The notes: generated by a model from the sequence alone, not told the origin. A stretch of DNA of 64,000 nucleotides from Streptomyces misionensis (GCF_900104815.1 NZ_FNTD01000004.1:2062501-2126500); one strand, 5' to 3'; positions 16,571 through 26,380 are shown, counted from the stretch's first letter. A program made the numbers and translations.

Positions 16571-17917
16571 TCAGCGCGCGGCGGCCTCCTCCTCCACGGT
16601 GCGGTCGCGGCCGGCGAGGAAGCCCACCACCATCTGGGGCACCATCAGCGCCGCCATGAGGGCGATCGGCAGTCCCCAGCCGCCGCTGTGCTGGTAGAGC
16701 ACGCCGACCAGCAGCGGTCCGGGGATGGAGATCAGATAGCCGGTGCTCTGCGCGAACGCGGACAGCTGGGCCACGCCCGCACCGCTGCGGGCGCGCATGC
16801 CGACCATCGTCAGCGCGAGCGGGAAGGCGCAGTTGGCGATGCCGAGCAGCAGCGCCCAGGCCCAGGCCCCGCCGGCCGGGGCGAGGTACAGGCCGGCGTA
16901 TCCGGCGAGCCCGCACACGCCCAGGACCAGCACGATCGGGCCCTGGTGGGGCAGCCGGGCGGCGACCCGCGGGATGACGAAGGCCAGCGGCACGCCCATC
17001 ACCATGGTGACGGCGAGCAGCAGGCCCGCGGTGCCGGCCGACACGCCCGCGTCGCGGAAGATCTGCGCCATCCAGCCCATGGTGATGTAGGCCGCGGTGG
17101 CCTGGAGACCGAAGAAGACGGCGAGCGCCCAGGCGGTGCGGCTGCGGGTGATCCGCAGCGGGGCCTGCGCCGGCTCCGCCCCGGGCGCGGCGGCCGCCCG
17201 CGCGACGGCCCCCTGTCCGGGTCCTGCCTGCTCGGCGCCGTCCCGGCCCTGCCGTACCAGCGGCAGCCACGGCAGCACGGCCACCGCCGCGATCGCCGCC
17301 CAGACGGCGAGGCCCAGCTGCCAGCGGCCGCCCCTGGCGTGGGTCAGCGGGACGGTCGCCGCGGCGGGGACCGAGGTGCCGAGGGCGAGGACCATCGAGT
17401 ACAGGCCGGTCATGGAGCCGACCCGGTCGGGGAACCAGCGCTTGACGATGACCGGCATCAGCACGTTGCTGACCGCGATCCCCATCAGGGCGAGCGCGCT
17501 GAGCGCCAGGAACCCGGCGGTGCCCCCGGCGTACGGCCGGATCAGCAGGCCCGCGCAGATGGCGGCCATGCCGGCGCACACCACGGCGGCCGGGCCGAAG
17601 CGGCGGGCCAGGCGGGGCGCGGTCACCCCGAAGACGGCGAAGCAGAGCGGGGGCACGGAGGTGAGCAGCCCGGCCACGCTGCCGCTCATGCCGAGCCCCT
17701 CGCGGACCTCCTCCAGGAGGGCGCCGAGGCTGGTGATGGCCGGGCGCAGGTTGAGCGCGGACAGCACGATGCCCGCCGTGACCAGGCGGATCACCCAGGG
17801 ACGCGGAGCGCCCGGCTTCGGGGGCGTCTCGGCGGCGCTCGGCGTGGCGGACGTGCCGCGTTCGGTCGGTGACATCGCCGTACGGGTGTCCACTGCGCGG
17901 GTTTCCTCACTAGCCAT
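16571..17917 (-). CDS. CynX/NimT-family MFS transporter
   Basis: A 448-residue major facilitator with about twelve membrane helices. The N-terminal cytoplasmic arm (about 45 residues) is rich in Thr/Pro/Ala. The GIVLSALNLRPAITSLGALL first helix is typical of the CynX/NimT group, which includes cyanate and 2-nitroimidazole transporters; the substrate here is unknown. ATG 17917 was chosen; ATGs at 17926 and 17929 are alternatives, and none has a clear ribosome-binding site, so the message may be nearly leaderless. It is divergent from a FadR-type regulator with a palindrome between them, a classical regulator-exporter pair. The SGM_5486-type peptide follows. Confidence 0.88.
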   Translation of the reverse strand: MASEETRAVDTRTAMSPTERGTSATPSAAETPPKPGAPRPWVIRLVTAGIVLSALNLRPAITSLGALLEEVREGLGMSGSVAGLLTSVPPLCFAVFGVTAPRLARRFGPAAVVCAGMAAICAGLLIRPYAGGTAGFLALSALALMGIAVSNVLMPVIVKRWFPDRVGSMTGLYSMVLALGTSVPAAATVPLTHARGGRWQLGLAVWAAIAAVAVLPWLPLVRQGRDGAEQAGPGQGAVARAAAAPGAEPAQAPLRITRSRTAWALAVFFGLQATAAYITMGWMAQIFRDAGVSAGTAGLLLAVTMVMGVPLAFVIPRVAARLPHQGPIVLVLGVCGLAGYAGLYLAPAGGAWAWALLLGIANCAFPLALTMVGMRARSGAGVAQLSAFAQSTGYLISIPGPLLVGVLYQHSGGWGLPIALMAALMVPQMVVGFLAGRDRTVEEEAAAR

Positions 17918-17932
17918 GAGACCCATCATAGA

Positions 17933-17945
17933 ATCATAGGATGAT
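17933..17945. promoter_or_regulatory. Candidate operator ATCAT-N3-ATGAT between transporter and GntR genes
   Basis: A perfect inverted repeat, ATCATAGGATGAT, lies just upstream of the transporter start, inside an AT-rich patch that also carries two copies of ATCATA/TATGAT. FadR-type regulators bind short palindromes of this kind, and the divergent gene encodes one, so autoregulation with control of the exporter is the simplest reading. Confidence 0.55.
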
Positions 17946-18039
17946 TGGTTGTCCATGAACGGCTGTCCATGATGGGTCGTCGTCCCCTTCCGCAACCCCC
18001 GGAGCGTGCGCGCCCCGGCCTCTCGTGCAAAGGTGTGCC

Positions 18040-18732
18040 ATGCCCCTGAGCCACCCGCGCCGTTCGGCCCTGTCCGAGCAGGTGATCGCCGAACTGCGCA
18101 ACCAGATCGCCACCGGCGAGTGGCCGGTCGGCTCCCGCATCCCGACCGAGCCGGAACTCGTCGAGCAGCTGGGCGTCGCCCGCAACACGGTCCGCGAGGC
18201 CGTGCGCGCGCTCGCCCACAACGGACTGCTGGACATCCGCCAGGGTTCGGGCACGTATGTGGTGGCCACCAGCGAGCTGGCCGGCGTGATGCACCTGCGG
18301 TTCGCCGACGCGGACCCGGGGCACATCGCCGAACTGCGCTCCACGTTGGAGTCCGCCGCCGCCAAGCTGGCCGCCACCCGGCGCTCCGAGAAGGACCTCA
18401 GGCAACTGGACGCGCTGCTGGTGCGGCGCGAGGAGGCGTGGCGGAGCGGCGAGACGGAGGCCTTCGTGACCGCGGACGCCACCTTCCACCTGGCCGTCGT
18501 CGCCGCCTCCCACAACGAGGTCATGACGGCGATGTACGCGGACCTCGGCGAGCTGCTGCGGGCCGCGCTGCGGGCGGACGTCGGCGCCGAGCTGACGCCC
18601 GAGGCGCACATGGACCACGCCCGTCTGGTGGACGCGATCCGCGCGGGCGACGCCGAGACGGCGGCGAGCGAGGCCGCCGGCTACCCCTTCCAGTGCCGTA
18701 CGGGCCGGCTCAGCGCACCTTCTGGTGGCTGA
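18040..18732 (+). CDS. FadR/GntR-family transcriptional regulator
   Basis: A 230-residue regulator. A winged HTH covers about 8-75 (EPELVEQLGVARNTVREAVRAL, then the wing RQGSGTYV), and an all-helical FCD ligand-binding domain covers about 80-215 with the metal-binding-type Asp/His pattern (ADATFHLAVVAASHNE). FadR-type proteins usually respond to organic acids or similar metabolites. It is divergent from the CynX/NimT transporter gene and probably represses it. The C-terminus overlaps the 3' end of the convergent secreted-protein gene by 23 nt. An in-frame ATG at 18025 is a less likely start. Confidence 0.88.
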   Translation: MPLSHPRRSALSEQVIAELRNQIATGEWPVGSRIPTEPELVEQLGVARNTVREAVRALAHNGLLDIRQGSGTYVVATSELAGVMHLRFADADPGHIAELRSTLESAAAKLAATRRSEKDLRQLDALLVRREEAWRSGETEAFVTADATFHLAVVAASHNEVMTAMYADLGELLRAALRADVGAELTPEAHMDHARLVDAIRAGDAETAASEAAGYPFQCRTGRLSAPSGG

Positions 18733-19060
18733 TCCAGGCCGAGCCGACCTCCTTCCAGCACCGCCCGGTCAGCCGGACGGTCAGCGCCGGCGCGGCGTCC
18801 ACCGGGGCGCTGTCGGTGTCGATGTCCCACCAGCGGGTGCACTCGATGTGCAGCCGTACCCGGTCGGTGTCGACATAGGGGTTGTGGCAGTACGCCACCA
18901 CGTGGGAACCGGTGACCGCCGTACGGCAGGCGGCCCCGAACGGCTGCGGCGCGCCGGCCCCGCCGCCGCTCACGGGGGCGTGCGGCGCCGCGTCGTACGG
19001 CAGGGACAGCACCAGGGCGACGGCCACGGTCAGCGGTGCCAGGCTCCGGGACAGGCGCAC
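18710..19060 (-). CDS. Small secreted protein, hypothetical
   Basis: A 116-residue protein with an N-terminal signal peptide (about 1-27, VRLSRSLAPLTVAVALVL...) and a mature part with four cysteines (in AACRTAV, AYCHNPY, IECTRWW and GRCWKEV), likely two disulfides. The GTG at 19060 has GAGGAGG seven to eight bases upstream, so the start is well supported. No catalytic motif is recognised. Its 3' end overlaps that of the convergent GntR gene. The function is unknown. Confidence 0.78.
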   Translation of the reverse strand: MRLSRSLAPLTVAVALVLSLPYDAAPHAPVSGGGAGAPQPFGAACRTAVTGSHVVAYCHNPYVDTDRVRLHIECTRWWDIDTDSAPVDAAPALTVRLTGRCWKEVGSAWISHQKVR

Positions 19061-19182
19061 AAGGGGACCTCCTCGGCCGGGCTCGGAGGGATGCGCGGAG
19101 TGGACGCGCTTCCAGCGTGCGCCGCGCGGACGCCGGCCCGCCCGGTCGGTGAGCCGAACGGGTGACGGACGCGGAGACGGAC

Positions 19183-19215
19183 GAGGCCCGCACCCCGGGC
19201 GGGGGTGCGGGCCTC
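19183..19215 (-). terminator. Terminator of the fabG-fabI operon
   Basis: A perfect 14-bp stem (19183-19196 with 19202-19215) and 5-nt loop, 19 bp past the fabI stop codon. Confidence 0.8.
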
Positions 19216-19233
19216 TTCGTGCGAGCGGAGGGC

Positions 19234-20001
19234 TCAGGCGCCGATCGCGTGCAGACCGCCGTCCACGTGGATGATCTCGCCCGTGGTCTTCGGGAACCAG
19301 TCGCTCAGCAGGGCGACGATGCCCTTGCCGGCCGGCTCCGGGTCCTTCAGGTCCCACTCCAGCGGGGAGCGGCTGTCCCACACGGAGGCCAGCTCGCCGA
19401 AACCGGGGATGGACTTGGCGGCCATCGAGCCGATCGGGCCCGCCGAGATCAGGTTGCAGCGGATGTTCTGCTTGCCGAGGTCGCGCGCCATGTAGCGGTT
19501 GGTGGCCTCCAGGGCGGCCTTGGCCGGGCCCATCCAGTCGTACTGCGGCCAGGCGTACTGGGCGTCGAAGGTGAGGCCGACGACCGAGCCGCCGTTCTGC
19601 ATCAGCGGCAGGCAGGCCATGGTCAGCGACTTCAGGGAGAACGCCGAGACGTGCATGGCGGTGGCCACCGACTCGAACGGCGTGTTGAGGAAGTTGCCGC
19701 CGAGCGCGTCCTGCGGGGCGAAGCCGATGGAGTGCACGACGCCGTCGAGACCGCCCAGCTCCTCGCCGACCAGGTCGGCCAGCCGCCCGAGGTGCTCCTC
19801 GTTGGTCACGTCCAGCTCGATGACCTTGGTGGGCTTCGGCAGCTTCTTGGCGATGCGCTCGGTCAGCGTGGGCCGCGGGAAGGCGGTCAGGATGATCTCG
19901 GCGCCCTGCTCCTGGGCCTGCTTGGCGGCGTGGAAGGCGATGGAGGACTCCATCAGCACACCGGTGATCAGGACGCGCTTGCCCTCGAGAATTCCGCTCA
20001 T
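19234..20001 (-). CDS. fabI: Enoyl-ACP reductase FabI (InhA-type)
   Basis: A 255-residue NADH-dependent enoyl-[ACP] reductase, the last reduction of each fatty-acid elongation cycle. It has the divergent SDR nucleotide motif TGVLMESSIAFH and the enoyl-reductase active site with the Tyr and Lys of YDWMGPAKAALE. SAGPIGSMAAKSIPGF is the substrate-loop region. The family is the target of triclosan and isoniazid adduct. It begins 5 bp after fabG and is co-transcribed with it, the same order as mabA-inhA in mycobacteria. Confidence 0.95.
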   Translation of the reverse strand: MSGILEGKRVLITGVLMESSIAFHAAKQAQEQGAEIILTAFPRPTLTERIAKKLPKPTKVIELDVTNEEHLGRLADLVGEELGGLDGVVHSIGFAPQDALGGNFLNTPFESVATAMHVSAFSLKSLTMACLPLMQNGGSVVGLTFDAQYAWPQYDWMGPAKAALEATNRYMARDLGKQNIRCNLISAGPIGSMAAKSIPGFGELASVWDSRSPLEWDLKDPEPAGKGIVALLSDWFPKTTGEIIHVDGGLHAIGA

Positions 20002-20006
20002 GGTGA

Positions 20007-20711
20007 TCAGTGACCCATTCCCAGTCCGCCGTCAACGGGGATGACGGCTCCAGTGATGTACGAGGCGTCGTCCGACGCGAGGAACCGCACCGCCGCGGCG
20101 ATCTCCTCCGGCTGCGCGTACCGGCCGAGCGGCACCTGGGACACGATGCCCTGTCGCTGCTCGTCGCTGAGCACCTTGGTCATGTCGGTGTCGACGAAGC
20201 CGGGGGCGACGACGTTGAAGGTGATGTTGCGCGAGCCCAGCTCACGGGCGAGGGAGCGCGCGAAGCCGACCATGGCGGCCTTGGAGGCGGCGTAGTTGGC
20301 CTGGCCCGCCGAGCCGAGCAGCCCGACCACGGAGGAGATCAGGACCACGCGGCCCTTCTTGGCGCGCAGCATGCCGCGGTTGGCGCGCTTGACGACGCGG
20401 AAGGTGCCGGTGAGGTTGGTGTCGACGACCGAGGTGAAGTCCTCCTCGGACATGCGCATCAGGAGCTGGTCCTTGGTGATGCCGGCGTTGGCGACCAGCA
20501 CCTCGACGGGACCGTGCTGGTCCTCGATCTCCTTGTAGGCCTGCTCCACCTGCTCGGCGTCGGTGATGTCGCACTTGACGGCGAGGAAGCCGGCCGGCGG
20601 CTCACCCGAGCGGTACGTGATGGCGACCTTGTCGCCGGCGTCGGCGAAAGCGCGGGCGATGGCGAGGCCGATGCCCCGGTTGCCTCCGGTGACGAGAACC
20701 GAGCGGCTCAA
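20007..20711 (-). CDS. fabG: 3-oxoacyl-ACP reductase FabG (MabA-type)
   Basis: A 234-residue SDR that reduces 3-oxoacyl-ACP with NADPH in type II fatty acid synthesis. Motifs: TGGNRGIG near the N-terminus, NAG in LVANAGITKD, catalytic Ser in ISSVVG, and YAASK. Unusually, the start codon is TTG at 20711, supported by AAAGGGTGAT six to seven bases upstream and by the absence of any upstream ATG or GTG in a good position. It is the first gene of the fabG-fabI operon. The 249-bp gap to the divergent tldD gene must hold the promoters of both. Confidence 0.95.
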   Translation of the reverse strand: MSRSVLVTGGNRGIGLAIARAFADAGDKVAITYRSGEPPAGFLAVKCDITDAEQVEQAYKEIEDQHGPVEVLVANAGITKDQLLMRMSEEDFTSVVDTNLTGTFRVVKRANRGMLRAKKGRVVLISSVVGLLGSAGQANYAASKAAMVGFARSLARELGSRNITFNVVAPGFVDTDMTKVLSDEQRQGIVSQVPLGRYAQPEEIAAAVRFLASDDASYITGAVIPVDGGLGMGH

Positions 20712-20960
20712 CGGATCACCCTTTCGATAGCGGTCTGCAGAGATCCGACAATCCGCCCGAACACCTGGATGACAGGCGGCTTCATCGAAAACCTATCGGT
20801 CCGGTCGCGCCCGCGGGCAATCGGGCACCGACAGTGGCGCGGGACCGTCACTGTCGGGTCCCTACAGATCGGACCGCTCCCGACCCGAAAGGGTGTGGTC
20901 CGTCGCCCCGCCCGCGCGCCATGATCGGAGCCGACAGGCCACGACAGCAGGGAGACCTCC

Positions 20961-22484
20961 GTGCCCCATTCCATCGACGAAGCCTTCACGGCGCTTCCGC
21001 TCAGGTCCCTCGCCGACGCCGCGCTCGCCCGCGCGCGGGCGCTCGGGGCCGAGCACGCGGACTTCCGGTTCGAGCGGGTGCGCGACGCGACCCTGCGGCT
21101 GCGGGACGCCCGGCTCGCGGGGTCCTCGGACACCACCGACCTCGGGTACGCGGTCCGGGTCGTGCACGGCGGCACGTGGGGGTTCGCCTCCGGGGTCGAT
21201 CTGACCATGGACGCGGCGGCCCGGGTCGCCTCCCAGGCGGTGGCCATGGCCAAGCTGTCCGCGCAGGTCATCAAGGCCGCCGGGGCCGAGGAGCGGGTGG
21301 AGCTGGCCGACGAGCCGGTGCACGCGGACCGGACCTGGGTGTCGTCGTACGAGATCGATCCCTTCTCGGTGCCGGCCGAGGAGAAGGCGGCGCTGCTGGC
21401 GGAGTGGAGCGCCCGGCTGCTCGCGGCCGACGGCGTCGATCACGTGGACGCGAGCCTGCACACCGTGCACGAGAACAAGTTCTACGCCGACACGGCCGGG
21501 ACCGTGACGACCCAGCAGCGGGTGCGGCTGCATCCGGAGCTGACCGCCGTGTCGGTGGACGGCTCCAGCGGCGAGTTCGACTCGATGCGCACCCTCGCGC
21601 CGCCGGCCGGGCGCGGCTGGGAGTACCTGACCGGCACCGGCTGGGACTGGGACGACGAGCTGGCGCGGATCCCGGAGCTGCTCGCCGAGAAGATGCGCGC
21701 GCCGAGCGTGGAGCCGGGCCTGTACGACCTGGTGATCGACCCCTCCAACCTGTGGCTGACCATCCACGAGTCCATCGGGCACGCCACCGAGCTGGACCGG
21801 GCGCTGGGCTACGAGGCCGCCTACGCCGGCACCTCCTTCGCCACCTTCGACCAGCTGGGCAAGCTGCGGTACGGCTCCGAGCTGATGAACGTCACCGGCG
21901 ACCGCACCGCCGAACACGGCCTGGCGACCATCGGGTACGACGACGAGGGCGTCGCGGCGCAGTCCTGGGACCTGGTGAAGGACGGCACGCTGGTCGGCTA
22001 CCAGCTGGACCGCAGGATCGCCCGGCTGACCGGGTTCGAGCGGTCCAACGGGTGCGCGTACGCCGACTCCCCCGCCCATGTGCCGGTGCAGCGCATGGCC
22101 AACGTGTCGCTGCGGCCCGACCCGGCCGGGCTGTCCACCGAGGACCTGATCGGGGGCGTCGACCGGGGCATCTACGTGGTCGGGGACCGGTCGTGGTCGA
22201 TCGACATGCAGCGGTACAACTTCCAGTTCACCGGTCAGCGGTTCTTCCGGATCGAGAACGGGCGGCTCACCGGGCAGCTGAAGGACGTCGCCTACCAGGC
22301 CACGACCACCGACTTCTGGGGGTCGATGGCGGCGGTCGGCGGCCCGGGGACCTACGTCCTGGGCGGCGCCTTCAACTGCGGCAAGGCCCAGCCGGGGCAG
22401 GTGGCCGCCGTGTCGCACGGGTGCCCCTCCGCCCTGTTCCGGGGCGTCAACATCCTCAACACCACTCAGGAGGCCGGCCGATGA
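20961..22484 (+). CDS. tldD: TldD-family metalloprotease subunit
   Basis: A 507-residue protein of the TldD/PmbA family. The zinc motif HESIGHATELDR (HExxxH type) lies near residue 270, and the C-terminal part contains the GTYVLGGAFNCGKAQPGQ stretch. In E. coli TldD and TldE form a heterodimeric protease that matures microcin B17 and degrades unfolded peptides; here the native substrate is unknown. It starts with GTG at 20961, with GGGAG upstream. The stop overlaps the ATG of the tldE-like gene (ATGA at 22481), so both subunits are made together. Confidence 0.9.
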   Translation: MPHSIDEAFTALPLRSLADAALARARALGAEHADFRFERVRDATLRLRDARLAGSSDTTDLGYAVRVVHGGTWGFASGVDLTMDAAARVASQAVAMAKLSAQVIKAAGAEERVELADEPVHADRTWVSSYEIDPFSVPAEEKAALLAEWSARLLAADGVDHVDASLHTVHENKFYADTAGTVTTQQRVRLHPELTAVSVDGSSGEFDSMRTLAPPAGRGWEYLTGTGWDWDDELARIPELLAEKMRAPSVEPGLYDLVIDPSNLWLTIHESIGHATELDRALGYEAAYAGTSFATFDQLGKLRYGSELMNVTGDRTAEHGLATIGYDDEGVAAQSWDLVKDGTLVGYQLDRRIARLTGFERSNGCAYADSPAHVPVQRMANVSLRPDPAGLSTEDLIGGVDRGIYVVGDRSWSIDMQRYNFQFTGQRFFRIENGRLTGQLKDVAYQATTTDFWGSMAAVGGPGTYVLGGAFNCGKAQPGQVAAVSHGCPSALFRGVNILNTTQEAGR

Positions 22485-23875
22485 GCCCCCGTACCGACAA
22501 GCCGCACGAGACCGTCGAGCGGGCCCTTGCGCTGTCCCGGGCGGACGGGTGCGTCGTCATCGCCGACGAGCACTCCACCGCCAACCTGCGCTGGGCGGGC
22601 AACGCGCTCACCACGAACGGGGTGACCCGCGGCCGTACGCTCACCGTGATCGCCACCGTGGACGGCAAGGAGGGCACCGCCTCCGGTGTCGTCTCGCGCT
22701 CCGCAGTGACCGCCGAGGAGCTGGAGCCGCTGGTGCGGGCCGCCGAGGCGGCCGCGCGCGGGGCCGGGCCCGCCGAGGACGCCCGCCCGCTGGTCACCGG
22801 TGTGCCGCCGGCGCCCGACTTCACGGACGCGCCGGCCGAGACCTCCTCCGCCGTGTTCGCCGACTTCGCCCCGGCGCTCGGCGAGGCCTTCGCCCGCGCC
22901 CGGGCCGGCGGCCGGGAGCTGTACGGCTTCGCCAACCACGAGCTGGTCTCGACGTACCTGGGCACCTCCACCGGCCTGCGGCTGCGGCACGACCAGCCGG
23001 CCGGCACCCTGGAGCTGAACGCCAAGTCGCCCGACCGCACCCGCTCGGCCTGGGCCGGGCGGTCCACCCGGGACTTCAAGGACGTCGACCCGGCCGCGCT
23101 CGACGCCGAGCTGGCGGTGCGGCTGGGCTGGGCGGAGCGGCGCGTGGAGCTGCCCGCGGGCCGCTACGAGACGCTGCTGCCGCCGACCGCGGTGGCGGAC
23201 CTGCTGATCTACGAGATGTGGTCGGCGTCGGGCCGGGACGCGGCCGAGGGCCGCACGGTGTTCTCCAGGCCCGGCGGCGGCACCCGGATCGGCGAGCGGT
23301 TCGCCGAGCTGCCGCTCACGCTGCGCGGCGACCCGCACGAGCCCGGCCTGGAGTGCGCGCCCTTCGTGGTGGCCCACTCCTCCGGCGGCGACCGGTCGGT
23401 GTTCGACAACGGGCTGCCGGCCCCGGCCACCGACTGGATCCGCGAGGGCGTCCTGCGGCGGCTGACGACCACCCGGCACAGCGCCGCCCTGACCGGGCTG
23501 CCCGTCGCGCCGGCGCCGGGCAACCTCATCCTGGACGGCGGCAACGACCGCTCGCTGGACGAGATGGTCGCGGCCACCGAACGCGGGCTGCTGCTGACCT
23601 GCCTGTGGTACATCCGCGAGGTCGACCCGGCGACGCTGCTGCTCACCGGTCTGACCCGGGACGGCGTCTACCTCGTGGAGAACGGGGAGGTGACCGGTCA
23701 GGTGAACAATTTCCGGTTCAACGAGTCGCCGGTGGACGTGCTGCGCCGGGCCACCGAGGCGGGGCGTACGGAGAAGACGCTGCCGCGCGAGTGGGGCGAC
23801 TGGTTCACCAGGGCCGCGATGCCCCCGCTGCGGGTCCCCGAATTCAACATGAGTTCTGTCAGCCAGGGCGTATAA
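22481..23875 (+). CDS. TldE/PmbA-family partner subunit
   Basis: A 464-residue TldD/PmbA family member without the HExxxH zinc motif, as expected for the non-catalytic TldE subunit. It carries the family C-terminal pattern ([35 protein letters not shown]). ATG 22481 overlaps the stop of the tldD-like gene; AGGAGG lies upstream. The two subunits form the only operon of this type in the window. No RiPP precursor gene is visible nearby, so a general protein-turnover role is as likely as peptide maturation. Confidence 0.9.
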   Translation: MSPRTDKPHETVERALALSRADGCVVIADEHSTANLRWAGNALTTNGVTRGRTLTVIATVDGKEGTASGVVSRSAVTAEELEPLVRAAEAAARGAGPAEDARPLVTGVPPAPDFTDAPAETSSAVFADFAPALGEAFARARAGGRELYGFANHELVSTYLGTSTGLRLRHDQPAGTLELNAKSPDRTRSAWAGRSTRDFKDVDPAALDAELAVRLGWAERRVELPAGRYETLLPPTAVADLLIYEMWSASGRDAAEGRTVFSRPGGGTRIGERFAELPLTLRGDPHEPGLECAPFVVAHSSGGDRSVFDNGLPAPATDWIREGVLRRLTTTRHSAALTGLPVAPAPGNLILDGGNDRSLDEMVAATERGLLLTCLWYIREVDPATLLLTGLTRDGVYLVENGEVTGQVNNFRFNESPVDVLRRATEAGRTEKTLPREWGDWFTRAAMPPLRVPEFNMSSVSQGV

Positions 23876-23932
23876 CCTCGTAGTCGGCCGGCATCCGGCC
23901 GACCCGAAGATCACCAAGGAGACACGAGAACC

Positions 23933-25204
23933 GTGACGGACATCGTCGACGAACTGAAGTGGCGTGGGCTCATCGCCCTCTCCACGGACGAGGACGCATT
24001 GCGCAAGGCGTTCGCGGACGGTCCCGTCACGTTCTATTGCGGCTTCGACCCGACCGCGCCCAGTCTGCACCTCGGCAACCTCGTGCAGATCCTGACGATG
24101 CGCCGCATCCAGCAGGCGGGTCACCGTCCGCTGGGCCTGGTCGGAGGTGCCACCGGACTGATCGGCGACCCCAAGCCGACCGCGGAGCGCACGCTGAACG
24201 CCCCGGAGACCGTCGCCCAGTGGGTGGAGCGGCTGCGCGGGCAGATCCAGCCGCTGCTGGACTTCGAGGGCCCGAACGCCGCGGTGATGGTCAACAACCT
24301 GGACTGGACCCAGGGCCTGTCGGCCATCGAGTTCCTGCGGGACATCGGCAAGCACTTCCGGGTCAACAAGATGATCGCGAAGGAGGCCGTCTCGCGGCGG
24401 CTCAACTCCGACGCGGGCATCAGCTACACCGAGTTCAGCTACCAGATCCTCCAGGGCATGGACTTCCTGGAGCTGTACCGGCGCTACGGCTGCACGCTGC
24501 AGACCGGCGGCAGCGACCAGTGGGGCAACCTGACCTCGGGCACCGATCTGATCCACCGGGTCGAGCCGGACGCCGTGGTGCACGCGCTGGGCACCCCGCT
24601 GATCACCAAGGCGGACGGCACCAAGTTCGGCAAGACCGAGTCCGGCACCATCTGGCTCGACCCCGAGATGACCACGCCGTACGCGTTCTACCAGTTCTGG
24701 GTCAACGCGGACGACCGGGACGTGGCGAAGTTCCTGCGCATCTTCAGCTTCCGCTCCCGTGAGGAGATCGAGGAGCTGGAGCGGCAGACGCAGGAGCGGC
24801 CGCAGGCCCGGGCGGCGCAGCGGGCGCTCGCCGAGGAGCTGACCACGCTGGTGCACGGCGCCGAGCAGACGGCCGCGGTGATCGCCGCGTCCAAGGCGCT
24901 GTTCGGGCAGGGCGAGCTGGCGGAGCTGGACGGCCGGACGCTGGCCGCCGCGCTGTCCGAGGTGCCGCACATCCAGGTCACCGAGCTCGCTCCCGTGGTC
25001 GACCTCTTCGCCGAGGTGGGGCTCGTCGCCAGCAAGTCCGCGGCGCGGCGCACCGTGAAGGAGGGCGGTGCCTACGTGAACAACGTGAAGGTCGCCGCCG
25101 AGGACGCGGTGCCGTCGGCCGACGAGCTGCTGGACGGGCGGTGGCTGGTGCTGCGGCGCGGCAAGCGGAATCTGGCGGCGGTGGAGGTCGTCGCCGGCCA
25201 GTAG
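23933..25204 (+). CDS. tyrS: Tyrosyl-tRNA synthetase
   Basis: A 423-residue class I aminoacyl-tRNA synthetase that charges tRNA-Tyr. The HIGH-like motif appears as HLGN in [12 protein letters not shown] near residue 45, the KMSKS-like loop as KFGKTESG, and the [14 protein letters not shown] stretch matches the tyrosine-binding region. The C-terminal S4-like RNA-binding domain (about 355-420) includes [18 protein letters not shown]. The GTG at 23933 is preceded by AAGGAGA. It follows tldE by 57 bp. Confidence 0.97.
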   Translation: MTDIVDELKWRGLIALSTDEDALRKAFADGPVTFYCGFDPTAPSLHLGNLVQILTMRRIQQAGHRPLGLVGGATGLIGDPKPTAERTLNAPETVAQWVERLRGQIQPLLDFEGPNAAVMVNNLDWTQGLSAIEFLRDIGKHFRVNKMIAKEAVSRRLNSDAGISYTEFSYQILQGMDFLELYRRYGCTLQTGGSDQWGNLTSGTDLIHRVEPDAVVHALGTPLITKADGTKFGKTESGTIWLDPEMTTPYAFYQFWVNADDRDVAKFLRIFSFRSREEIEELERQTQERPQARAAQRALAEELTTLVHGAEQTAAVIAASKALFGQGELAELDGRTLAAALSEVPHIQVTELAPVVDLFAEVGLVASKSAARRTVKEGGAYVNNVKVAAEDAVPSADELLDGRWLVLRRGKRNLAAVEVVAGQ

Positions 25205-25277
25205 CGCCGTCGGGACGTGGGGGGCCGCGGTGCCGCGGTTTCCCGCGTCCCTCCGGACGCCGCCCTCGGGGGCGGTC

Positions 25278-25568
25278 TCAGACCCTTTCCATCCTGCGGC
25301 GCTTTCGCTTGCCCAGGGTCGCCGCGTAGAAGGAGTCCACCACGGCCACGATGATGATCGCGGCCACGAGCTGGAAGATGTGCCGGCTCCAGTCGATGCC
25401 CCGGGTCTCGGCGACGTGGAGGGCACGGGCGATCGCGTTGCCCGCGACGGCGCCGAGGATGCCGCAGATGGTGGTCAGCCAGAGAGGGCTGTGCTGCTTG
25501 CCCGGGATGATCGCCTTGGCGATCACACCCAGCACGAGTCCCACGATGATCGCCCACAACCAGCCCAT
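25278..25568 (-). CDS. GlsB/YeaQ/YmgE-family membrane protein
   Basis: A 96-residue membrane protein with Gly-rich helices: MGWLWAIIVGLVLGVIAKAI and GILGAVAGNAIARAL are typical of the transglycosylase-associated GlsB/YeaQ family, followed by a third segment and a basic tail (KRKRRRMERV). Members are linked to envelope stress in Gram-positive bacteria. ATG 25568 was chosen because GAGGAGG precedes it. It is convergent with tyrS across 73 bp. Confidence 0.88.
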   Translation of the reverse strand: MGWLWAIIVGLVLGVIAKAIIPGKQHSPLWLTTICGILGAVAGNAIARALHVAETRGIDWSRHIFQLVAAIIIVAVVDSFYAATLGKRKRRRMERV

Positions 25569-25807
25569 GGCTGCCTCCTCGTCGCGGTCGAAGTGAGCTT
25601 TACGCCAGTGTCGGCCGGTCCGTCCCCGGTCGCATGTCGGCACCCGCGCGTGCCCGGCGGGATCATCGCCGCAGGCAGGGGGTGACCCGGTCTCGTCGGC
25701 CGCGCGGGCGCGGCGTACCGTTGGACGTGTCCCGGCGCCCCCTGCTTCGCCGGGCGTGGACGAGGGCGCGGACCGGGAGAGTCCGACACGGGCGGATGGT
25801 GGAAGTG

Positions 25808-26191
25808 ATGCGGAGACAGCACGGCGACGGCGGCCAGGTGTTCCGGATCACCGGGGCCCGGACCGGGCTCGCCGAGGATGTGCGCGGCCGGCAGCGGAGG
25901 TACGTCATCTCGATGTCGATCCGCACGGTGTCGGTGATCCTCGCGGCCACCCTGTGGAACGTCGAACGGCCGCTGGCCATCGTGGCGTTGGTGGCCGGGG
26001 CGATCCTGCCCTATATCGCCGTGGTGGTCGCCAACGCGGGCCGGGAGCGGCCGCCCGGACTGCCCTCGACGTTCGTCACCGCGCCCCTGCGCCCGATGAT
26101 CGGGACGTCGCCCGACGCGGACGAGAACGCCGAGGACGGGCAGAACGGCCCGAAGGCCGGGGTGCGCGGCGAACGCTCCGGCCCCGCGTGA
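25808..26191 (+). CDS. DUF3099-family membrane protein
   Basis: A 127-residue protein with a basic N-terminus (QVFRITGARTGLAEDVRGRQRRY), two membrane helices (about 33-50 and 56-77), and a charged, acidic C-terminal tail. The first 40 residues are the signature of the DUF3099 group common in actinobacteria. The start is uncertain: ATG 25808 is favoured, ATG 25796 and a GTG at 25805 are alternatives, and no strong ribosome-binding site decides. Function unknown. It is probably a single-gene unit, divergent from the YeaQ-type gene. Confidence 0.8.
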   Translation: MRRQHGDGGQVFRITGARTGLAEDVRGRQRRYVISMSIRTVSVILAATLWNVERPLAIVALVAGAILPYIAVVVANAGRERPPGLPSTFVTAPLRPMIGTSPDADENAEDGQNGPKAGVRGERSGPA

Positions 26192-26380
26192 CCTGTGCGG
26201 ACGCGGGGGAAGCGGTCGGCGACGGCGGGCGAAGCTCAGAAAAAGCTCAGAATCAATCATGCAGTTCCAGTGCCGGGCGACGGGTCCGCCGTGACATACT
26301 GCGAATGCGCTCCGCATCCCCCGTCGGAGCGACGGACCGACGCCGGGCAGCTCCCCCCGTGGCTGCTCGGCGTCGCCTCG

